Source of the DNA: Plotosus lineatus
Lineage: Eukaryota; Chordata; Actinopteri; Siluriformes; Plotosidae
Direction: 5' to 3'
Assembly (NCBI GenBank): GCA_024760905.1
Contig: CM045729.1
Location: 61,116,080 to 61,180,079 of the forward strand
DNA: 64,000 bases
Within the stretch, counting starts at the first letter, position 1, and each line of letters starts with the position of its first letter. This document shows, piece after piece, positions 37,876 through 49,693 of this stretch. Below the pieces are notes generated by a model. The model was not told the origin of the DNA. It saw only the letters and a list, made by a program, of their open reading frames with translations, and did no database searches. Made by a program: the position numbers and the translations under genes.

Positions 37876-38623
37876 TAGCCAGGCTTTATTCAGGATTCTG
37901 ACTCAGGCTGTAGATACAGGTTCCTGCACCCAGTGTAAGAGCTCCTTCACTTTGTCGCACTAATTTAATCACAAATGTAAATATCTACATATCTGTATCG
38001 AGGATAAGCTTAAACATACATGTTGTATATGTGTATGTTTTAAGACCTGACTTTAATATTCTATAGAACATTTACATTGCTTTGTGAATTTGAAATTGCA
38101 CTTTGTAAAATGATGTATGTGCACATCAAAGCCTGAAGCACACAGCTACATGCTCAACAACAACGTCTATTGTATGACTGGTGGGTTAAGTTGAGGCATA
38201 TGCTAGGGTGATATTCAGGTGGTTGTCATAAGACCGAACACTGATGTGTATCCTGTGTATCCAGCCCTGGAGCGCTCATCTCTCCTCTCCTCACATTCCA
38301 TTTCCTTTCCTCTAAACTCTCTTGCTTTCCTCGCTTCTCACTTTCTTGTCTTGAATATCTGTTATTACCGAAGAACAACATGAATTTTACTTTCGTGACT
38401 CTGGAGAGAAGAGACTTTTTTTAAATTTATTTTAATGTCAGATACCTAAAAGCAGAATGCATGCGTGCTATGTAATGAATATGGATTTTAAAATTCCAAA
38501 GAAGGAATTTAATATGTGAACATATCAACAATCATGAATCCAGGCCATATTTTTCCAAACCTTTGCACAATACATATGTAACGCATCACTTTTTTTGTGA
38601 TTTGTTTTATTAATTTTCATATA

Positions 38624-39069
38624 CAGGGATTCATCACTTAATTAGGTTAATTGGGACCGAGATCCCTCCAAATAACCTTTAATTACATGTATGTGTATAA
38701 AATATTAATAAATACATATTCAATGCTATAAATGCTTATAATAACAATTAAACATTAAAAAATATTGCATAAGATGTAAATAAATATAAATAACCACACA
38801 TACAGATGCACGTGCACGCACTCAGACGCGCACCTTTCATAAAAATGTAAGTAGTTTTGATGGGAGGTTTTGGGTTGGTTTTTTTGTTTTTGTTTTTTTA
38901 GGTTTTTTTTTTTTTTTTTTTGCATAATTGGCCTTGTTTTGTGGTATTTTCCTTAATTTTTTCCCCTATTCTTCCTTAATTTCCTTATTTTTTAATTCGA
39001 TGAATATTAAAAAAAAAAAAGAACACTATGCACCGAAGGCCGTATGAATTGAAGCGCGAAGTAGTGAAG

Positions 39070-39072
<3 letters not shown>
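38624..39072. mobile_element. Element X copy, nearly complete
   Basis: Begins cagggattcatcac after TA and ends gcgcgaagtagtgaagggg, where the terminal bases run into an AT tract. The interior matches the copies at 11725 and 49694 (aataaatacatattcaatgc, ttttgatgggaggttttggg). Confidence 0.75.

Positions 39073-39114
<42 letters not shown>
39073..39114. repeat. (AT)n microsatellite
   Basis: About 20 AT units between element X and a SINE-B1 tail. Confidence 0.95.
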
Positions 39115-39115
<1 letters not shown>

Positions 39116-39116
<1 letters not shown>

Positions 39117-39272
39117 GTCTTCCTTTCGGCTTTTCCCTTTTACTCGGGAGTCGCCACAGCGAATCATTTGATTCGCACATTTGATTTGACAGAGGTTTTT
39201 AAGTCGGATGCCCTTCCTGTCACAACCCTTTATAGCAAGGGACAGAAACACACTGACGACTTTGCAGCCTAC
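39116..39272 (-). mobile_element. SINE-B1 tail only (RTE-derived part)
   Basis: cttcctttcggcttttccc, cgccacagcgaatcat, gtcggatgcccttcctgtca, then gacgactttgcagcctac and an AT tract. The tRNA head and central domain are absent, so this is a 5'-truncated insertion. Confidence 0.8.
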
Positions 39273-39417
<145 letters not shown>

Positions 39418-39418
39418 C

Positions 39419-39893
39419 AAACCAGATTCCAAAAAAAATTGCACACTACACAAATTGTGAATAAAAACTGAATGCAATGATGTGGACGTGCCAAATTTCA
39501 ATATTTTATTCCAAATAAAACATAGATGACAGGGTCAGAAGTTTAAACTGAGAAAATTTATCATTTTAGGGGGAAAATATGTTGATTTTAAATTTCCTGG
39601 TGTCAACAATCTCAAAAAAGTTTGGACAAGGCCATTTTCACCACTGTGAGCCATTCCCCTCTTCTTCTTACAACAGTCTGTAAACGTCTGGGGACGGAGG
39701 AGACAAGTTTCTCTAGTTTAGAAATAGGAACGCTGTCCCATTCTTGTCTAATACAGGCCTCTAACTGTTCAACTGTCTCGGGCCTTCTTTGTTGCACCTT
39801 CCGCTTTATGACGCGCCAAATGTTCTCTATAGGTGAAAGATCTGGACATTTCAATACCCTGATCCTTTTCCTACACAGCCACACACACGCACA
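39419..39893 (-). mobile_element. Tc1-type transposon 3' part with unrelated-looking terminus
   Basis: On the - strand a frame of about 80 residues reads CPDLSPIENIWRVIKRKVQQ, QLEACIRQEWDSVP and SSVPRRLQTVVRRRG, the C-terminal end of a Tc1-type DDE transposase with the last catalytic Glu (PIEN). The + strand left end (accagattccaaaaaaaattg, gtgaataaaaactgaatgca) resembles termini of a separate fish MITE group. The 5' two-thirds of the transposase is missing. Confidence 0.65.
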
Positions 39894-39984
39894 CATATAT
39901 ATATATAGTTTTATTTATTTATTTATTTATTTATTTTATTTATTGTTTTTTGTATTGTTTTAATCCTGCATTTAACTTGTTCAA

Positions 39985-39988
39985 TGTG

Positions 39989-40055
<67 letters not shown>

Positions 40056-40255
40056 AAACAGTGAGCACATACTCGGAACAGTGGCCACACACATTGGGGG
40101 TGCCCGGAGACCATTTGGGGGTTAGGAGCATTGCTCAAGGACATTTCAGCAATTTATGTGGCAGAAGAGAAGGCGCTCTGCACTCCCCCACCACCACCAC
40201 ACATGGGAATCGAACCAGCAACCTTTCAGCCTCCGGTTGCCCCATTTCCCTATGA
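39985..40255 (-). mobile_element. SINE-D copy with internal (CA)n
   Basis: On the - strand: head near 40255-40190 (ggttgctggttcgattccc B box), the fragment gaaatgtccttgagcaatg, and a (GT)n tract (39991-40053 as CA). Same parts and order as 23869-24190. Confidence 0.75.
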
Positions 40256-40440
40256 TTACCACATGTAGATGTTGAGATTTCATACCCATAAAGAAAATAG
40301 TTTAAATAGTCTAATGTATAATTGCCACAAGTTCATGCTGTCAGATAATCCGGCTAGATTTTTAGATTTCATGCTCAAAAAAAAAAGCAATAGTCTATAA
40401 TCCCGTTTTGCATACATGTTTATACTTTATACTACACCAG

Positions 40441-41260
40441 GATCATGGACTTTCTGACCAACAGCCACAACTGCTTCTCATCCATCACACTGAATACTGA
40501 CACACATCAAGGCTGTGCACTGAGCCTGTTCCTCTACTCATTCATCACCCATGACTGAAGGCCTATGCATGGATCCAACTCCATCATAAAGTTTGTAGAC
40601 GACACCATGACATCAGTGACAATGCAATCTAGCTTTGTCTAAAGCATCTAGCTGTATGGTGAAATGACAGTAACCTGCTCCTGAACACCATCAATACCAA
40701 GGAGCACATTGTGGCCGTCAGGAAGGAAAAGTTTGAAACTCTTGACCCTATCCATATCAACGACATGGCTGTTTCTGAGGACCCACATATCAGAGAACCT
40801 GTCCTGAACAACCAACACCTCGAGCCTGGTTAAGAATTCCCTCAGTCCCTCTTCTTCTTGATGACACTACAGAAGAACCCCCTGTCTGCCGAGATCCTGG
40901 GTAATTTCTACAATAAAGAGAATTCTGACCAATAGTGTCGCGGTTTGGTTTGGGAATTGCTCTGTCCGTGACCACAAGGCACTGCAGCGGGTGGTGAAAC
41001 CCGCCCAATGCATCACATAGACTCCATTTCCTGCTATTGAGGATGTCCATAAGAAGTGATATCTTTGCTGGGTGTGCAGCATTCTGAGGGATTCCTCTCA
41101 TCCTGCCAACAGACTCTTTCAGCTCCTACCCTCAAGAAAGTGCTTCAGGGGCCTTCAGACAAAAAGCAGCAGGTTACGGAACAGCTTCTTCCCCACAGTT
41201 GTCACCCTGCTGACCTCAGAGACATAGCACACTGTATGCATCTTCACTACACATCTGAAT
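40441..41260 (+). mobile_element. L2/Rex1-like LINE relic (reverse transcriptase 3' half)
   Basis: Broken + strand frames give DFLTNSHNCFSSITL, THQGCALSLFLYSF and IIKFVDDTM (the catalytic FADD box, here FVDD). Further on are AVWFGNCSVRDHKALQRVVK and HPANRLFQLLPS, the C-terminal signature of L2/Rex1-group LINEs. At least ten stops and frameshifts. 5'-truncated. No target duplication found. Confidence 0.7.
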
Positions 41261-42060
41261 ATCTGTACATACATGTTTATTTGTGTTTATACACATAGTA
41301 TGTTATCATCTGTATATTGTCCATATTACCATGGGTGCAAGTTTTCCATCATGTGCTGGAAACTCCGGTTTTTCAAGTCTGTATTAATCATTTTTCCATA
41401 TCGTGTAAATCCACTGAGATTTCACGAGGGCGGGGAGGGATCTCCACATAAGCCATCCATGGTACTTGTTCAGTCTGCACTCTCATTTCTCGTGGTGCAA
41501 TTTTCACAATAAACACTGTTCAAGCTCTCGCACTTAATTCCGCATGGCTGTGACAAGCCCGTTGAATCACGGGTTTCGCAATGTGATCGCTGTTGTTTCC
41601 ATGAGAACATGTAAGCACGTTATTTGGCATGTTGTTTGGAAAAAACCCCAAAACAAAACATGGACAGTCGTTCCCAGGATTTTTATTTCTTTCGTGCAAG
41701 TTACAATGATGCTTTTGATTGGCTCACTATTCTTCCCAGCCAATGAAACTGTAGCTATTATAAAACGCCTTGTTTTAGTTATCGATGCATCCACGGACGC
41801 AGCCTTCGGTTACTGTTAAGAATACTGTATCATCGCTCTCAAGAACCCCTTGAAATACTGTCAAAATGAAGTTTTTATCGGAAGGGTAAAATACAAAAGA
41901 ATTGGAAAAGATGTCTAGAAAAAAAGTGGGTGGGAAAGGCTAAACGAGCGTGAAAAAACGGTGACGAATGTGGCTTAAGAAATCTGACACCTCTGTGGTT
42001 GCGTATTGTGATTATTGTTCAAAGACAATCAAGTGCAGGTCCTATCAAATATATTTAAAA
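41261..42060. other. Intron sequence with a possible zinc-finger transposon remnant
   Basis: At 41971-42039 a short + strand frame reads WLKKSDTSVVAYCDYCSKTI followed by Lys, Cys. This resembles the start of a TE-encoded C2-type finger (W-L-K ... C-x2-C), with stops on both sides. 41261-41860 shows nothing assignable. Confidence 0.3.
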
Positions 42061-42542
42061 ATAAGGTAGGCAGGCATACAAATTAAATTATAAGCTTTTT
42101 CTTCTTTTATTTTGGTTATTTATAGTCATTATCGGTTTCCTCTCGTAGTTAAGAAATTTGTTTATTTTGCATGAATAAATGGAATGTTTCTAACATTTGA
42201 TGTGAATTTGCAGATTATATATTATTATAAATGTTTGTAAAAGATTGCATGACAGACATCCATTTTAACTTCAACTTTTTCCCCCTATGCTCTAATGAGT
42301 TACATGGTATTGATTTAATAGGCTCAGTAATGTGCTTTTTTAATTATACTGTATTTGCTTTCCGCTTAATATACTGTACCTTACTATGAATACCATTGGT
42401 CCTGCTTATGGGGATATAATGCAAGTATTTATAACATTAATCCTAAAATTTTAAGGTGAATGCATGTTTTATGGTAATGCTAAAGTTAGGATAACGCAAG
42501 TCGTGGTTAGGTTTATGGTGCATCTCTAGAAAATAAATATAA

Positions 42543-42737
<195 letters not shown>

Positions 42738-44516
42738 TAAGTATTACAATTGCTTTTACATTTTACATTTCATGTCAGAGTAAGAAACAAGCAGGCTCTG
42801 CATCAATCATTACTCATGTATATCGACATTACAGGCTCAATTATAACTAAGAAGGACTTGGATGTAGGTCATGTGATGGTTTAAAGACCATTTCTAAAAA
42901 AAGATTTATGATTAACAAGTCTTTGCTGCTTAAATAATATTAGCTGCTTGATTTCCTCATAAGAAAGAATGAGCAGAGGGATTGTCTGCATTTTCTTTTT
43001 CTTGGTAATTGGTGAATACAAAAAAGGATAGAAGTCCCTGCGGGCAGTACTGAATTATTAAACTATGAGATTGATGCTGATTGTGTGTGCACAGGAGCCT
43101 GCACTTGGAAGTGAGTGTGTGCTTGGGGTCAATAAGCATATTTTCACTTAAGAAAAACACAAACGTCCAATTTTGTGTGAGTTGCCGCCAGTATTCCATT
43201 TCACAGATACATTATCTGTCATGTATTAGATGTAGTTTATCCATGCACTAGATGACTTCGTACCTCACTGAGTCTCAGTGTATGTACAGTACTCTGTGCT
43301 ATTGCCAGGAAGCCATGCATTTCAGACAGCTAAACTTGTATTCATTTTTGTGTCATACTTTCATAGCAGCCAAATGCTGGCAGAATTTATTAATTTATTC
43401 TGCTTTACTGCAATGTGACACCGAAGCCAGTGACTGCCAAATTTTAGAGGATTTAACTCTCTCTGTTGACCGTACACTTACTGCCAAGGGTCTGTTATAA
43501 TCAGTTTAGTGTATGTAAGTGTAATCTGAATCATTTTTATTATTTTATTATTGATTTCTGCAAGCTTATGGCTTGTCCTTGTGTATTCATTTCAAAATAG
43601 TTGTAAGGTTCAATGCTTGGCTTAGATGCTCAGCTGTGCAGTAGTCATAAGAGAGCGACATGAGAATATTTTATTTATAAATCCTCTGATAAGAATCTAA
43701 CTGTAGTCACCCATCCATAAAATGTGTTATCCATAAAATAACATCAGGACGATGAGTGTTGAGTATGGTAAAGGGTATTAAAATTAGTGTAATGACCACA
43801 TTGTCTGGGAATTTTTACTGCCTCTTAAGACAATACAAGTAAAGCAATTTAGTGTTAAACTCATTACAGGCATACATTGGCTTACTTTGTTAATTGGTTC
43901 CAGGAGAGATGATGTAAGTCGAAAAACGACTAAAATTGAATTAACTTGTCTCTAGGCTAGGCTAGGCTAGGCTAGGCTACACCAAATTTACTTGTATAAT
44001 ATTATATATGACTATATACTATGTATTTTGCGGACTACAAGTCGCACTTTTTTCATACTTTGGGTGAACGTATGACTTATACTCCAGAGCGACTCTAGGC
44101 TTGGCTTTAATATACTAAATATATAAATATACAGTGGTACCTCACTTTACGAAAGTCTCACCAAATGAAAAATGCAGGTTACGAAACGCATTTTACTGAA
44201 ATTTTTGTCTCTGGATACGAAACAAGCTCACGTTACGAAAGCGCCATCTTAAAAATTCAAACACACCAATCAAACTTTCAAACAATGCGCGAGTTGCTTT
44301 CCCATTGGTTGTCTCCCATTACCCCGCCCCGCTGGCCTCCCATTGGCTAGGATGGAGTTGAATCTCCATAATGCAGTACTGTACCCATAATGCGTTTTGT
44401 GTGCCTTTGACCCATTGTTCGACACACACGCGTGAAGGACAGTTGCACTGTTGGTTCGTGATTTTCGTGAGTTTTTTTGAGTGTGCTTATTGCTGAGTTA
44501 TTTTTCATTATTAATC

Positions 44517-44700
44517 ATGAGCCCCGGTGAGACTGAAAAGAAGAAGCGGGCTCCGTTATCAATAAAAGTAAAACAGGAGATGATAAAAAAAATATGAAAG
44601 TGGGATTCAGTTGAGTGAAATCACAAAGGAGTATGGCCGAAACCCCTTTACAATCGGGACGATATTGAAGCAGAAGGAGCCATTAAAAGCGGAGATACAG
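44517..44700 (+). pseudogene. pogo/Tigger transposase N-terminus (psq helix-turn-helix) remnant
   Basis: The frame begins MSPGETEKKKRAPLSIKVKQ, then a frameshift leads to ESGIQLSEITKEYGRNPFTI and GTILKQKEPLKA. This is the CENP-B/psq-type DNA-binding domain that precedes the DDE core in pogo-type transposases. A further stretch near 44796-44822 (WFERFKKD) matches the second DNA-binding helix region. No DDE domain remains. Confidence 0.75.
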
Positions 44701-45052
44701 TGACGGAGATAACGCAACCGCCATATTTAAGGACCTCATGAAAGAGGCGGGGGTGAGGGTTCTTCAGACCGGCAACCTCCGGACTTTAAAGTGTCGCATG
44801 GGTGGTTCGAGAGATTTAAAAAGGATAAATAATTTTCTTTTTCTTTTAACACATATTTCATACATATTTCAAACAGAATTGGTGTACTTTAATAATTTTT
44901 AAAGGGTTTATGGAGTAGTATTGGGAGCAATGTAGCCGTGTGGGGGGGGGGCACAAACCAGTGTCTCTCCCTCACGCCGGTCCCAAGCCCGGATAAATGC
45001 AGAGGGTTGCGTCAGGAAGGGCATCCGGCGTAAAACAAATGCCAAATAAACT

Positions 45053-45893
45053 ATGCGAATAACAAGAAAGAATGACATACCGGATCGGTCGAGGCCCGGG
45101 TTAACAACGACCGCCATCAGTGCCGTCAACCAACAGGGTGCTGATGGAAATTGGACTACTGTTGGTCGAAGAAGGAGAGGCGGGAGGCGTGTCCATTGCC
45201 AGAGAGAGAAGAGGAAAGGCATGAGTCTAGGACTGAAAGTAGGGACTTTGAATGTTGGAACTATGGCAGGAAAAGGTAGAGAGCTGGCTGACATGATGCA
45301 GAGGAGGAAGGTGGACATACTGTGTGTTCAGGAGACCAGGTGGAAAGGTAGCAAGGCCAGAAGCATAGGAGCAGGGTTTAAGCTGTTTTATCATGGTGTG
45401 GATGGGAAGAGAAATGGAGTCGGAGTCATCTTGAAGGAGGAGTTTGTCAGGAATGTTCTAGAAGTGAAAAGAGTGTCAGACAGTGATGAGTCTCAAGTTA
45501 GAAATTGAAGGTGTGATGGTCAATGTTGTTAGTGCTTATGCGCCGCAGACAGGATGTGAGCAAGAAGAGAAGGAGAGATTCTGGAGGGAGTTAGATGAAG
45601 TGATGCAGAGTACCCCCAGAGGTGAAAGAGTGGTCATTGGGGCAGACTTCAATGGACATGTTGGTGCAGGAAACAGAGGGGACGAGGAAGTGATGAGTAG
45701 GTTTGGTATCCAGGACAGGAACGCAGAAGGACAGATGTTGGTAGATTTTGCAAAAAGGATGGAAATGGCTGTGGTGAATACTTTCTTCCAGAAGAGAGAG
45801 GAGCATAGGGTGACTTATAAAAGTGGAGGTAGGAGCACACAGGTAGACTACATCTTGTGCAGGCGATGTAATTTAAAGGAAGTCAGTGACTGA
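45053..45893 (+). pseudogene. RTE LINE endonuclease domain
   Basis: Two frames overlap at 45480, where agagtgatgag lost two bases. Motifs in order: TLNVGTM, CVQETRW, SAYAPQ, IGADFNGHVG (catalytic Asp and Asn), VTYKS and VDYILC. This APE-like nuclease would nick target DNA for target-primed reverse transcription. A TGA follows KEVSD, probably replacing a Cys codon. Confidence 0.88.
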
Positions 45894-45902
45894 AAAGTAG
45901 TA

Positions 45903-47906
45903 GTGGGTGAGAGTGTTGCCAAACAGCATAGGATGGTGGTGTGCAGGATGATGCTGATGGTGAGGAAGGTGAAGAAGGCAAAGGCAGAGCAGAAGACAAA
46001 GTGGTGGAAGTTGAAAAAGGAAGAGTGTCGGGTTGTCTTCAAGGAGGAGTTGAAACAGGCTTTGGGTGGTCACGAAGTGCTTCCAGATGACTGGACAACT
46101 ACAGCTAATGTGATCAGGGAGACAGGTAGGAGAATACTTGGTGTGTCATCTGGAAGGAAAGTAGATAAGGAGACTTGGTGGTGGAATGAGGAAGTGCAGG
46201 AGTGTGTACAAAGGAAGAGGTTAGCTAAGAAGAAGTGGGACATTGAGAAAACCGAAGAGAGTAAACAGGAGTACAGGGAGACACAGCGTAAGGCAAAGGT
46301 AGCAGTGTCAAAGGCTAAACAGAGTGCGTTTGATGACTTGTATGCTCAGTTGGAAAGTAAAGAGGGAGAAAATGATTTATACAGGTTGGCACAGCAGAGA
46401 AATAGAGATGGGAAGGACGTGCAGCAAGTTAGAGTGATAAAGGACAGAGAGGGAAATGTATTGACTAATGACAGAAGTGTGCTGGGAAGATGGAAAGAGT
46501 ACTTTGAAGAGCTGATGAATGAGGAAAATGAGAGAGAAAAAAGAGTAGAAGAGGTGACTGTTGAGGACCAGGAAGTAGCAAAGATTAGTAAGGCTGAAGT
46601 GAGGAGGGCATTGAAGAGGATGAAAAATGGAAAGGCAGTTGGCCCTGATGACATACCGGTGGAGGTATGGAAGTGTCTAGGAGAGGTAGCAGTAGATTTT
46701 CTGACAAGAACATTTAACTAGGTCTTGGAGAGTGAGAGGATGCCAGCGGAATGGAGGAGAAGTGTGCTGGTGCCCATTTTTAAGAACAAGGGAGACGTGC
46801 AGAGTTGTGGCAACTACAGAGGGATAAAGTTGATGAGCCATACGATGAAGTTCTGGGAAAGAATAGTGGAAGCTAGACTAAGGGCAGAGGTCAGCATTTG
46901 TGAACAACAGTTTGGTTTCATGCCAAGAAAGAGCACCACAGATGCAGTGTTTGCCTTGAGGATGTTAATGGAGAAGTACAGAGAAGGTCAGACAGAGCTG
47001 CATTGTGCCTTTGTGGATCTGGAGAAAGCATATGACAGGGTGCCGAGAGAAGAACTGTGGTATTGCATGAGGAAGTCTGGAGTGGCAGAGAAGTATGTTA
47101 GAGTGGTGCAGGACATGTATGAGAGATGTAAGAAAGTGGTGAGGTGTGCTGTCGGTGTGACAGAAGAGTTCAAGGTGGAGGTGGGACTGCATCAAGGGTC
47201 AGCTCTCAGCCCCTTCTTGTTTGCTATGGTGATGGACAGGCTGACAGACGAGGTTAGACAAGATTCCCCATGGACTATGATGTTTGCAGATGACATTGTG
47301 ATCTGTAGTGAGAGCAGAGAACAAGTGCAGGAAAATCTAGAGAGGTGGAGGTATGCCCTGGAAAGGAGGGGATTGAAGGTTAGCCTCAGTAAGACAGATT
47401 ACATGTGCATGAATGACAAGGACCCAAGAGGAACAGTGAGATTACAGGGAGCAGAGATAAGAAAGGTGGAGGATTTTAAGTACTTAGGCTCAACAATCCA
47501 GAGCAATGGAGAGTGTGGAAAAGAGGTCAAGAAGCGTGTGCAGGCAGGTTGGAATGGTTGGAGAAAAGTGTCCAGTGTGATGTGTGATAGGAGGGTATCG
47601 GCAAGAATGAAAGGAAAAGTGTACAAGACAGTGTTGAGGCCAGCGATGTTGTATGGTTTAGAAACAGTGGCCCTGGGGAAAAGACAGGAGGCAGAGCTGG
47701 AGGTAGCAGAGATGAAAATGTTGAGGTTCTCTTTGGGAGTAACGAGGATGGATAGGATTCGGAATGAGCACATCAGAGGGACAGCACATGTAAGACGTTT
47801 TGGAGACAAAGTCAGAGAGGCTAGATTGAGATGGTTTGGACATGTACAGAGGAGGGATAGTGAGTATATGGATTCTGAGGCTGGAACTACCAGGCAGAAG
47901 GCCTAG
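45903..47906 (+). pseudogene. RTE LINE linker, reverse transcriptase and C-terminal region
   Basis: One frame interrupted only by TAG after RTFN (46719). A Lys-rich linker is followed by AVGPDDIPVEVWK, SCGNYRGIKLMSHTMK, QQFGFMPRKSTTDAV, AFVDLEKAYDRVP (catalytic Asp), HQGSALSPFLFAMVMD, MMFADDIVIC (catalytic Asp pair) and FKYLGSTIQSNGECG. The C-terminus (VYKTVLRPAMLYGLETV, RLRWFGHVQRRDSEYM) is typical of RTE-type proteins. The last ~50 codons are shifted after 47880. Confidence 0.9.
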
Positions 47907-48342
47907 AGGAAGACCAAAGAGACAATTCATGGATGTGGTTTAGGAGGACATGAAGGTCGTTGGTGTAAGAGAAGAAGATGCAAAGGATAGGGTGAGATGG
48001 AGGCAGATGATTCGCTGTGGCGAACCCTGAAGGGAAAAGCCGAAAGGAAAAGAAAGAAGGAGTAGTATTGGGAGCCTTGGAACAAATAATGCGTTTTACA
48101 TGTAAAATGCAGTTCAACTTATGAAAAATGCAGTTTACGAAAAAGGCCCTGGAACAGATTAATTTCGTAAAGTGAGGTACCACTGTAGTAATATATATAA
48201 TATAATATATCATATATGGTTATAATGACATAAACTTTATTTTTTTTTTCACATTTTTTTTGAAAATCGACGTATAATTGAAACAATGTCGAGGTATACC
48301 TGTATTGAGTTAGTGGTATCAAAGCAGTACCTGTGTCCATAG

Positions 48343-48732
<390 letters not shown>

Positions 48733-48874
48733 CCGTATTCACATAACCAAAGCTACTCTGAACTATCTGAACGGTGACTATGATGTGGAGCCAGGCTTCG
48801 GTGGAGAAAGGAATGTCTATCTGAGGAATCACAACATTGAAACGTTCCTCATAGTAGGATGCAGCCAGAAGAGG
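48733..48874 (+). CDS. adcy5: adcy5 presumptive exon 7: end of C1a
   Basis: A 142-bp exon, phase 2 in and phase 0 out (donor cagaagagg|gtcaga, a weaker donor than the others). It encodes [20 protein letters not shown] then [20 protein letters not shown] and VGCSQKR, the last helix and strands of C1a. It is the most diverged C1a exon relative to mammals ([20 protein letters not shown] against [20 protein letters not shown]), as expected away from the catalytic centre. The start codon position plays no role; the frame is fixed by its neighbours. Confidence 0.96.
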
Positions 48875-49125
48875 GTCAGAGTTTGTTTGTTCTTTTCTTC
48901 ATCATACAGCCGAAATGCACTGTCAGTTAAAAGAAAGAGACTCACCAGTTATACCCAAGATTTTCTTCCCTGAGTATGTTGATATCTATTGTTTCCCTAT
49001 TTCTGGGGAAACATACTTTAGGTGTCTGTGTCAGTAGATCAGTTTTCTCTTTTACAAATAAAGTGAATGTTTCTAATACACTGACCCCTCCAACCCTTCG
49101 TTATAAGCATTCGGCCCAGTTTGGA

Positions 49126-49400
49126 CTGCTGGGGGAACAGAGGTGTAATGGTTAGCATTTTGCCTCACAGCATGAAGGTCCTAAATTCAAGCCCTGAAGT
49201 CAATGGGGGTGTTTCATTATGTATTGTGCTTGTGTGGGGGGTTCTCCAGTCTCCTCTTCCAGTCCAAAGACATGCATGTTAAGCTAATTGGCTGTTGCAA
49301 ATTGCCTCTAGTGTATATGAGTGTGAATGGCTCTGCCCAGCCATGCATGTAAGGCAACACAGGTGCATGTTAGTCCCGAGTGGGGTTAAATGCTTATTAC
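49126..49400 (+). mobile_element. SINE-C copy
   Basis: Head gaacagaggtgtaatggttagc, then cacagcatgaaggtcc, a degraded B box, cttccagtccaaagacatgc, gctaattggctgttgc and a shortened gcatgttagtcccgagtgg end. Confidence 0.65.
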
Positions 49401-49693
49401 AGATCACGTAGTGCGAGTACACCATCAGTAGCTTTTTGTTCTCAAGAGTTTCAGACTAAGGAAATTTTGTAGTCTGTTAAACACTGCAGTTATTGATGAC
49501 AACTATTTTTTCCAAAAATATTAACTAAGAATCTCCTTAAAGAAGTAATGAGTACATAAGTAAGTGAGTAAACAAATTCCTTTGTTAAAGTTTTATTTCC
49601 AAATCCATTTATTTTACTCGTGTTTAAACTTTTAGATGTAGGACATACTCCGTGATATCATTTGAATGGAGTTATTACAGGAACAATAACAGG

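Larger units (their letters stand above)
44912..48075 (+). mobile_element. RTE-clade LINE, best copy in the window, 17-bp target duplication
   Basis: Body 44929-48058 is flanked by ggagtagtattgggagc (44912-44928 and 48059-48075), a duplication of the host Tigger sequence. It has a 5' UTR with the caggaagggcatccggcg segment (45013-45030), a single long open frame for endonuclease plus reverse transcriptase, and a short 3' end (gattcgctgtggcgaaccctgaagg ... aaaggaaaagaaag). Few lesions suggest it is relatively young: one 2-bp deletion near 45480, a TGA near 45892, a TAG at 46719, and a frameshift near 47870. Confidence 0.93.
44132..48185 (+). mobile_element. Tigger-like element split by an RTE LINE
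   Basis: Left end cagtggtacctcactttacg, right end cgtaaagtgaggtaccactg, flanked by TA (44130-44131, 48186-48187): a near-perfect 20-bp terminal inverted repeat. CCAAT/GC-box region at 44295-44350. A transposase start lies at 44517-44700. The LINE occupies 44929-48058; the element's remainder is about 920 bp, so its own catalytic domain was already deleted. Confidence 0.85.
43867..48302. mobile_element. Outer, older TA-flanked element of the nest (tentative)
   Basis: Left end caggcatacattggctta after TA and right end gtcgaggtatacctg before TA; the right end inverted is caggtatacctcgac, a partial match to the left. Subterminal gtaagtcgaaaaacgac on the left and gaaaatcgacgtataattg on the right support a common element. 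(CTAGG)5 lies at about 43952-43978, and a gcggactacaagtcgcac remnant of another repeat near 44032. The Tigger copy 44132-48185 lies inside. Confidence 0.4.

Noticed and set aside
41544..41819. A 91-codon frame with hydrophobic stretches as a small gene
   Set aside because: No family motif, no splice or promoter support, and it sits in an adcy5 intron next to LINE debris.
46725..47906. The 393-codon frame as a host gene
   Set aside because: It carries RTE reverse transcriptase motifs, lies between target duplications and continues upstream across a stop; it is a LINE.
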